Origin: DASUPK01 sp963819715
Lineage (GTDB): Bacteria; Actinomycetota; Thermoleophilia; Solirubrobacterales; 70-9
DNA: 64,000 bases
Direction of reading: 5' to 3'
NCBI GenBank assembly: GCA_963819715.1
Contig: CAWFXE010000002.1
Location: 1,116,001 to 1,180,000, forward strand
The translations under genes were made by a program, and so were the position numbers. Within the stretch, counting starts at the first letter, position 1. Each line of letters opens with the position of its first letter. Of the stretch, positions 58,882 to 64,000 are shown one piece after another. The notes beneath the pieces are model-generated. The model had not been told where the DNA came from, did not search any database, and saw only the letters and a program-made list of their open reading frames with translations.

Positions 58882-59988
58882 CTACTTCTTCTTGAAGAAC
58901 GCCCAGGTGTCGGGCAGCCCCAGCGCGCTCGCGAGCTGTGGGCCGTTGACCGTGGTGGTGCCGCGGCTGCCGACTAGGTTCGCGTGCACGATCCGCGGCG
59001 AGGCGCCGCGCTGCGTGACGACGATCTTGCGGAGCTTTCCCTTCAGCCCGAGGCCGCTGAGCGCCGAGCTCATCCGCCCGAGTGAGTACTTTCGCTTCCA
59101 ATGCTCATAGGGGGATCGGGCGTCGGCCTCGTAGGGGTCGTCGACGCCGCGCAGGTAGGGAATGGCGGGCTGGCCGAAGCCGAGCGAGGAGAACTCGTTG
59201 TTCTCGGTGTGTCCGCCCGACGTTGAGAAGAAGAAGGTCTGGGCGACCTTGCCGTTGTAGAGGACGACCTGCAGGTGGGTTGCGCTCACCGCCTGGTCGG
59301 TCTTGGCGGTCTCCGCGCCGGCGCCGCCGTAGGCCTGGCTGCGGGTGTCGTCGAAGACGTCGAAGGTGCCGCCGTGCGACGTCGAGATCACGTACGAGCG
59401 GGCGGCGACGGCCTGTGCCTTCAGCGCCTCGATCGGCCACGAGGAAGGCGACTCCTTGGCGACCACGCCGCGCACGTAGTCCTCGATGTCCAGGGCGTTG
59501 ATGGCGTCGAGCCCGCCGGATGAGGCCCGCACCTCGAGCGAGCCGCGGTAGGACCCCTTGCCGGCCACCACCACCGTGGGCGCGCCGGCCGCCGACATGA
59601 GCGCGCCGCAGCGGGCGATAACCCGTCTCTTCTTGGAGCGCAGCACCACGTGGCTGCCCTTGCGCTTCGCCACGTAGGTCTTCCTGGGCTTGATGCCGAC
59701 CCCGCAGGCCGAGCTGGCGCCGCGAAAGGCGACGCTCCGAGCGGAGTCGCGAAGCAGGACGCGAACCGTCCTGTCGGTCGTCGTTCCGATCTCGGTGCCC
59801 GTGTAGTAGTGGGTCAGGATCTGGTCGAAGCCGAAGCCGTGCTTGGCATAGCCGTAGGCGCCGTACTGGCTCATGCCGACGCCGTGGCCGAAGCCGGCGC
59901 CCTTGACGACCCAGACCTTGGCCGCCGCCGTCCCCGGCAGCGCGAGCGTGCACGCGAGCACGGCGGCGACTTTGATCCCCCGGACCAT
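58882..59988 (-). CDS. Exported SpoIID/LytB-domain protein, permuted motif order
   Basis: The 368-residue protein has a signal peptide (1-23) and a SpoIID domain: ALDIEDYVRGVVAKE near 164-178, the catalytic region SWPIEALKAQAVAARSYV near 182-199, and FFFSTSGGHTENNEF near 248-262. SpoIID-type enzymes are lytic transglycosylases. The GHGVGMSQYGAYG motif with ILTHYYTGTEIG, normally at the C-terminus of SpoIID, is at the N-terminus here (near 34-70), and the protein ends near VNGPQLASALGL. This is a circular shift of the domain, known in some actinobacteria. ATG at 59988. Confidence 0.88.
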   Translation of the reverse strand: MVRGIKVAAVLACTLALPGTAAAKVWVVKGAGFGHGVGMSQYGAYGYAKHGFGFDQILTHYYTGTEIGTTTDRTVRVLLRDSARSVAFRGASSACGVGIKPRKTYVAKRKGSHVVLRSKKRRVIARCGALMSAAGAPTVVVAGKGSYRGSLEVRASSGGLDAINALDIEDYVRGVVAKESPSSWPIEALKAQAVAARSYVISTSHGGTFDVFDDTRSQAYGGAGAETAKTDQAVSATHLQVVLYNGKVAQTFFFSTSGGHTENNEFSSLGFGQPAIPYLRGVDDPYEADARSPYEHWKRKYSLGRMSSALSGLGLKGKLRKIVVTQRGASPRIVHANLVGSRGTTTVNGPQLASALGLPDTWAFFKKK

Positions 59989-60080
59989 TCCCCCTGAATA
60001 ACGGGTAGCGCGGCGGGAAGTTGCGCTTTGCCTTGCGAGCTAGGCTTGGATGGAGCGAAGGAGAGGACAGAAGGAGAGAC

Positions 60081-61526
60081 ATGGCGACCGAGACGATTCA
60101 GGCCACAGATCACAAGCTCTACGTCGCCGGTGAATGGATCGAGACCGGCGAGTGGTCCGACGTAAAGGCTCCGTACGACGAGATCCTGATCGGGCGGGTA
60201 CCGAAGGGCGACGCGGCCCTCGTCGAGAAGGCCACCTCCGCGGCCGCCGACGCCTTCGCCAAGGGAGAGTTCCCGGCCTACGAGCGCGCCGCCTTCCTCG
60301 ACCGTGCCGCCGAATTGGTCCGCGAGCGCGAGGACGACCTCACCATGACCATCGCCGCCGAGGCGGGCAAGCCGGTGAAGACCGCTCGCGTCGAGGCGCA
60401 GCGCTGCGTCGGGACCCTGCAGTTCTCCGCTGTCGCCGCGCGCACCCTCACCGGGCACACCGTCCCGATGGAGGCCGGCGCCGCGGGCGAGGGCAAGCTC
60501 GGCATGGTGATCCGCGTCCCCTACGGCGTCGTCGGCGCGATCAGCCCCTTCAACTTCCCTCTCAACCTGGTCGCCCACAAGCTTGGGCCGGCGATAGCCG
60601 CGGGCAACGCGATCGTGTTGAAGCCCGCCGGCCAGACGCCGATCTCCTCGATCAAGCTGGCCGAGGTCTTCTACGACGCCGGCCTGCCGGAGAACTGGCT
60701 GCAGGTCGTCTGCGGTCCGGGCTCCGAGGTCGGCAACGCGATCGTCGAGGACGACAGGATCGGTGCGATCACATTCACCGGGTCCGCGCAGGTCGGCTGG
60801 GGCATCCGCTCGAAGGCGCCTCACAAGAAATGCAACCTGGAGCTCGGCTCCAACGCGCCCCTCATCGTCAACGACGACGGCGATTGGGAGACCGCCGCCG
60901 ACAAGGCCAAGCTCCACGCCTTCTCCCACGCCGGCCAGAGCTGCATCTCGGTGCAGCGGATCCTCCTGCACGAGTCGATCGCCGATCAGTTCACCGAGCG
61001 CTTCGTGAAGAACGTCGAGTCGCTGGTCACCGGCGACCCGATGGACGAGAACACCGACGTCGGCCCGGTGATCTCCCCCGGCGACCGCGACCGGGTCAAG
61101 GAGTGGATCGACGAGGCCGCGGCCAAGGGCGGCGAGATCCTCACCGGCGGCGAGCTGGTCGACGAGGACCGTTGCCTCGCCCCGACGGTGATCAGGAACG
61201 AGCCGAAGGAGTGCCACACCTGGAAGGACGAGATCTTCGGTCCTGTGGCGACCATCCACACCTTCAAGACCTTCGACGAGGCCCTGGAGATGGCGAACGA
61301 CTCGCGCTATGGCCTGCAGGCGGGCGTCTTCACCCGGGACGTCGGCAACGCCAAGAAGGCCGGCGAGACGCTCGAGTTCGGCGGCGTTCTGATCAACGAG
61401 GTGCCGACCTTCCGCACCGACCAGATGCCCTACGGCGGCGTCAAGGACTCAGGCAACACGCGTGAGGGACCGCACTACGCAGTGCGGGAGCTGACCGAGG
61501 AGCGCCTGGTCACCATCCAGGGCTGA
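60081..61526 (+). CDS. Aldehyde dehydrogenase family protein
   Basis: The 481-residue enzyme starts ATETIQATDHKLYVAGEW with the usual ALDH lead. Sites are SPFNFPLNLVAHKLGPAIAA near 155-174, FTGSAQVGWGIRSKAP near 232-247, base Glu in LELGSNAP near 253-260 (Glu-Leu-Gly-Ser), and nucleophile Cys in SHAGQSCISVQR near 283-294. The Gly-Ser in place of Gly-Gly after the Glu and the length suggest a glyceraldehyde-3-phosphate/lactaldehyde-type group; the substrate is uncertain. AAGGAGAG just before the ATG at 60081 is a strong ribosome site. Confidence 0.9.
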   Translation: MATETIQATDHKLYVAGEWIETGEWSDVKAPYDEILIGRVPKGDAALVEKATSAAADAFAKGEFPAYERAAFLDRAAELVREREDDLTMTIAAEAGKPVKTARVEAQRCVGTLQFSAVAARTLTGHTVPMEAGAAGEGKLGMVIRVPYGVVGAISPFNFPLNLVAHKLGPAIAAGNAIVLKPAGQTPISSIKLAEVFYDAGLPENWLQVVCGPGSEVGNAIVEDDRIGAITFTGSAQVGWGIRSKAPHKKCNLELGSNAPLIVNDDGDWETAADKAKLHAFSHAGQSCISVQRILLHESIADQFTERFVKNVESLVTGDPMDENTDVGPVISPGDRDRVKEWIDEAAAKGGEILTGGELVDEDRCLAPTVIRNEPKECHTWKDEIFGPVATIHTFKTFDEALEMANDSRYGLQAGVFTRDVGNAKKAGETLEFGGVLINEVPTFRTDQMPYGGVKDSGNTREGPHYAVRELTEERLVTIQG

Positions 61527-61580
61527 ACGCATGGCCAACTTTCCATATCGCCACGCCTGAGTGGCGTAGCCTTCAATGCG

Positions 61581-62915
61581 ATGTCAGGGGGACTGACAGC
61601 GGGGAGAGGGATCCTCCCTGCAGCACTGGCGATCGGAGCGCTGATGGCGGCGCCCGCGTGCGCCGACGCGGTCAGCTTCTTCAGAGGAGACGTGCCGGTG
61701 GGCACGCAGCCGACCTCGGTCGCGGTCGGCAACTTCAACGGCGGCGCCCCCGACCTCGCCGTCGCGAACGAGGGCTCGGACAGCGTCTCGATCCTGCTGG
61801 GCAACGGCTTCGGCCAGTTCACCGCCGGCACGCCCGTCCCAGTCGGCGACGCTCCCAGCTCGGTCGTCACCGGATTGTTCAACAACGATGTGTTCACCGA
61901 CCTGGCCGTCGCCAGCGTCGGGAATGACAACATCGCGATCCGGCTCGGCGATGGCAGCGGTGGCTTCAGCGGGACGGGCGCCGTTTCGACGGGAGCCACT
62001 TCAGATCCGCGCGCAATCGCAGCGGGCGACTTCAACAACGACGGCAAGACCGATCTGGTCTCCGCGAACCAGGGCTCCAGCACGGTCTCGATCCACCTCG
62101 GTGATGGGACGGGCGACTTTGCGCCGGACACGACGCCGTGCATCGGGCTTTGTAATGCGGCCGAGAACCCGGTGGCGATCGCGGTGGGCAAGTTCGAGGA
62201 CATTCCCGCAGGCACGATCGACACGACGCTCGATGTCGTCATCGCCAGCCAGACCGACGATCAGGTGCTCGTCCTGTTTGGGGACGGCACCGGGGAGATC
62301 GACGGGTCGGGAACGACATACACCCCGGCCTTGAGCATGACCGACCCGAATCCGAGTGGCCTGGCCATCGGGAGCTTGAATCCGGCATTCAACTCCGAAG
62401 CCGGATCTGCTCGTCGCCAACGAGAACCCCGACCAGGTCTTCCCCGGCTTCGGCATCGTCGGCGGGGGTGGCTTCTCATACGGCGGGGTCCTGGCGACCG
62501 GCGCCGACCCTGTCGCGGTGGCCTTCGGTGACCTGGACGGCGACGGAGACTCGGACGGCATCAGCGCGGACAGGGGAGGCAATAGCGCGACGTCGATCCT
62601 CTCGGATGGGGGCGGTGGGACCGAAGTCGACACCTCACCCCCGTCGGGCTCTCGCCGAGGGCGCTCGCAACCGGCGCGTTCGATGCCGACGCCAGGGACG
62701 ACGTCGCTGTGGCGAACTACGACTCGAACTCCGTGTCGGTCCTGACCTCGCTGACGCCGGGCACGCCGCCCGCCGCGACGCCGCCCGCCGCGACGCCGCC
62801 CGCCGCGACGCCGCCCGCGCCGACGCCGACCAGGCCGAAGAAGAAGTGCAAGAAGAAGCACCGCGGCGCGGCCGCGGCCAAGAAGAAGTGCAAGAGGAAG
62901 AAGAAGAAGCGCTGA
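61581..62915 (+). pseudogene. Exported FG-GAP/VCBS repeat protein with two frameshifts
   Basis: The gene opens with a signal peptide and then about seven blade-like repeats of about 45 residues with the DxNxDGxxDL and VSILLGxGxGxF pattern (for example GDFNNDGKTDLVSANQ). It stays in one frame until about 62395, then continues as KPDLLVANENPDQV and GDLDGDGDSDGIS in another frame, and near 62637 returns to the first frame as LSPRALATGAFD and DDVAVANYDSNSVSVL. A Pro/Thr/Ala linker and a strongly basic Lys/Cys tail end the protein at 62915. As read it would truncate at 62531. Read errors or decay are both possible. Confidence 0.7.
62763..62822 (+). repeat. 15-bp tandem repeat coding for a Thr-Pro-Pro-Ala-Ala linker
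   Basis: The unit ACGCCGCCCGCCGCG occurs three times from 62763 to 62807 and a near copy (ending GCGCCG) follows to 62822. In frame it codes TPPAA repeats, a spacer before the basic tail of the FG-GAP protein. Copy number could vary by slippage. Confidence 0.85.
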
Positions 62916-62921
62916 GTTGGC

Positions 62922-64000
62922 TCAGTCGTGCGGGCGCGCCATCTTGCGATGGTCGAGCGCCTCGTCGAGGATGTCTTCCGAGACCCCCATCTCCTTTGCC
63001 ACCTCTCGAATCGAGCGGTTCGAGGCGGCCGCCTCCTTGACGATCTCGCCGGCCTTGTCGTAGCCGATGTGCGGGTTGAGGGCGGTCGCGACGATCAGGT
63101 TGGCCTCACGGTGGCGCTCGAGCATCTCCTCGTTCGGCTCGATCCCGCCGACGCACTTCTCGTCCAGATGGCGCGCCGCGGCCGCCAGCAGCTTGATCGA
63201 GTCGAGCAGGTTGCGCGCGATCAGGGGCACCCGGACGTTGAGCTCGAACTGGCCCTGGCTCCCGCCCATCGCGATCGCGGCGTCATTGCCGATCACCTGG
63301 TCGGCGACCTGGATCACGACCTCGGGGATCACCGGGTTGACCTTGCCGGGCATGATCGACGAGCCCTTCTGGAGCTCGGGCAGGCGCAGCTCGGCCAGGC
63401 CGGCGCGCGGGCCGGAGCCCATCAGCGCCAGGTCGTTGCCGATCTTCAGCATCGATACGGCGACCGTTTTGAGCGCGCCGGAGAGCTCGACCAGGGCGTC
63501 CCGGTTCGCCTGGGCCTCGAAGGGGTCTGCGGGCTCGGAGATGTCGAGGCCCGGTGTCGGCGCTGAGCTGCTCGCGGACCTTGGCGGCGAACTCGGGATG
63601 GGTATTGAGCCCGGTGCCGGTCGCCGTCCCGCCGAGCGGGATCTGGCCGACGCGACCGAGGGTCGAGCGAACGCGCTCGGCCCCGAGCCGGATCTGCGCG
63701 GCATAGCCGGCGAACTCCTGGCCGAGGGTCACCGGCACGGCGTCCATCAGGTGGGTGCGGCCGGTCTTGACGAGGTCGGCGAACTCGTCTGCCTTGCGCT
63801 CGAGCGCCGCGCGGAGCTCGTCCAGCGCCGGCAGCAGGTCGGAGTGGACCTCGCCCAGCGCCGCTAGGTGCACGGCGGAGGGGAAGACGTCGTTCGAGGA
63901 CTGTCCCATGTTGACGTGGTCGTTCGGGTGGGCCTCGTCGCCGGCGAGCTCGGCGATCACCTCGTTCGCGTTCATGTTCGAGGAGGTCCCGGAGCCGGTC
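62922..64000 (-). pseudogene. fumC: Fumarate hydratase class II, 5' end outside window, one-base frameshift
   Basis: Both parts are typical FumC, which hydrates fumarate to malate. The first, from the window edge to about 63551, has TGSGTSSNMNANEV, HPNDHVNMGQSSNDVFPSA and KTGRTHLMDAVPVTLGQEF (in pieces) and GTATGTGLNTHPEF, up to VREQLSADTG. The second resumes as LDISEPADPFEAQANRDALV with the signature GSSIMPGKVNPV and the C-terminal domain to 62922. The junction reads ACCGGGCCTCGAC on the coding strand where ACCGGGCTCGAC would keep the frame, so one extra base lies in 63549-63553. Everything else looks intact, so an assembly error is quite possible. Confidence 0.85.

Noticed and set aside
59871..61259. 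462-codon open frame on the minus strand
   Set aside because: Antisense to the aldehyde dehydrogenase at 60081; composition is not protein-like.
62763..62822. Short tandem repeat as a CRISPR-like array
   Set aside because: Units are 15 bases, contiguous with no spacers, and in frame with the linker of the FG-GAP protein.

Overview
The window is a high-GC stretch with dense genes, many 1-8 base overlaps, and frequent GTG or TTG starts. Gene content and protein style suggest an actinobacterium of the class Thermoleophilia (Solirubrobacterales-like). The clues are exported proteins opening with a RSRLTFANVVALLALFVALGG-type leader, lysine-rich tails on exported proteins, a permuted SpoIID protein, MTA salvage genes, BtrH/DUF4872, DUF1385 and a clade-style DEAH helicase with long acidic and basic tails. 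This placement is inferred from recognised families, not from a marker tree. I see no phage, insertion sequence, CRISPR array or defence island; it reads as ordinary chromosome.

Layout. 0-9 kb: end of an unidentified membrane protein, thiL, yggU, a class A penicillin-binding protein, an MscS channel, a HAD hydrolase, a CPBP protease, a DrrA/DrrB-type ABC exporter, a small exported protein and an L,D-transpeptidase. 9-12.7 kb: two NAD(P) oxidoreductases, and pyrE flanked by two similar membrane-anchored proteins. 12.7-23.3 kb: an envelope glycan region with two polytopic GT-C-like proteins, a GT2-methyltransferase pair, an exported GH5 hydrolase, a diguanylate cyclase and an OafA-type acyltransferase with an SGNH domain. 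23.4 kb: tRNA-Arg(CCT). 23.5-30.6 kb: split-barrel protein, Kef-type antiporter, exported S33-type peptidase, galT-GNAT pair, slipin-NfeD pair, TlpA-like lipoprotein. 30.7-35.3 kb: helicase, thioesterase, birA, SAM hydrolase. 35.8-41.9 kb: a compact ccmA-ccmB-ccmC-ccmD-hemA-hemC-cobA/hemD operon joining heme export, heme handling and tetrapyrrole synthesis. 41.9-54.5 kb: exported module protein, aldehyde dehydrogenase, rarA, chromate transporter, M20 peptidase, DUF1385, methylmalonyl-CoA epimerase, BtrH/DUF4872 protein, PAP2 phosphatase, ychF. 54.5-64 kb: repeat-bearing exported protein, an MTA/purine phosphorylase coupled to an MTA/SAH-type deaminase, lipocalin-like protein, aldo/keto reductase, SpoIID protein, a second aldehyde dehydrogenase, an FG-GAP protein and fumarase.

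Broken genes are a main theme. Four loci carry frameshifts: a small exported protein with a lost start codon and two shifts (35.3-35.8 kb), a lipoprotein reduced to fragments in several frames (44.6-45.2 kb), the FG-GAP protein (62.4-62.6 kb) and fumC (about 63.55 kb). Three of the four encode exported proteins. The fumC lesion is one extra base in a GC run, so it may be a sequence error; the lipoprotein looks truly decayed.

I did not find a clear-cut new system. The best leads are the Cys-Pro-Gly/Gly-Gly-Gly exported module family, the paired membrane-anchored proteins around pyrE, the c-di-GMP-linked glycan region, the helicase with a long acidic insertion between the Q-like motif and motif I, and the BtrH/DUF4872 protein overlapping a polytopic membrane protein.
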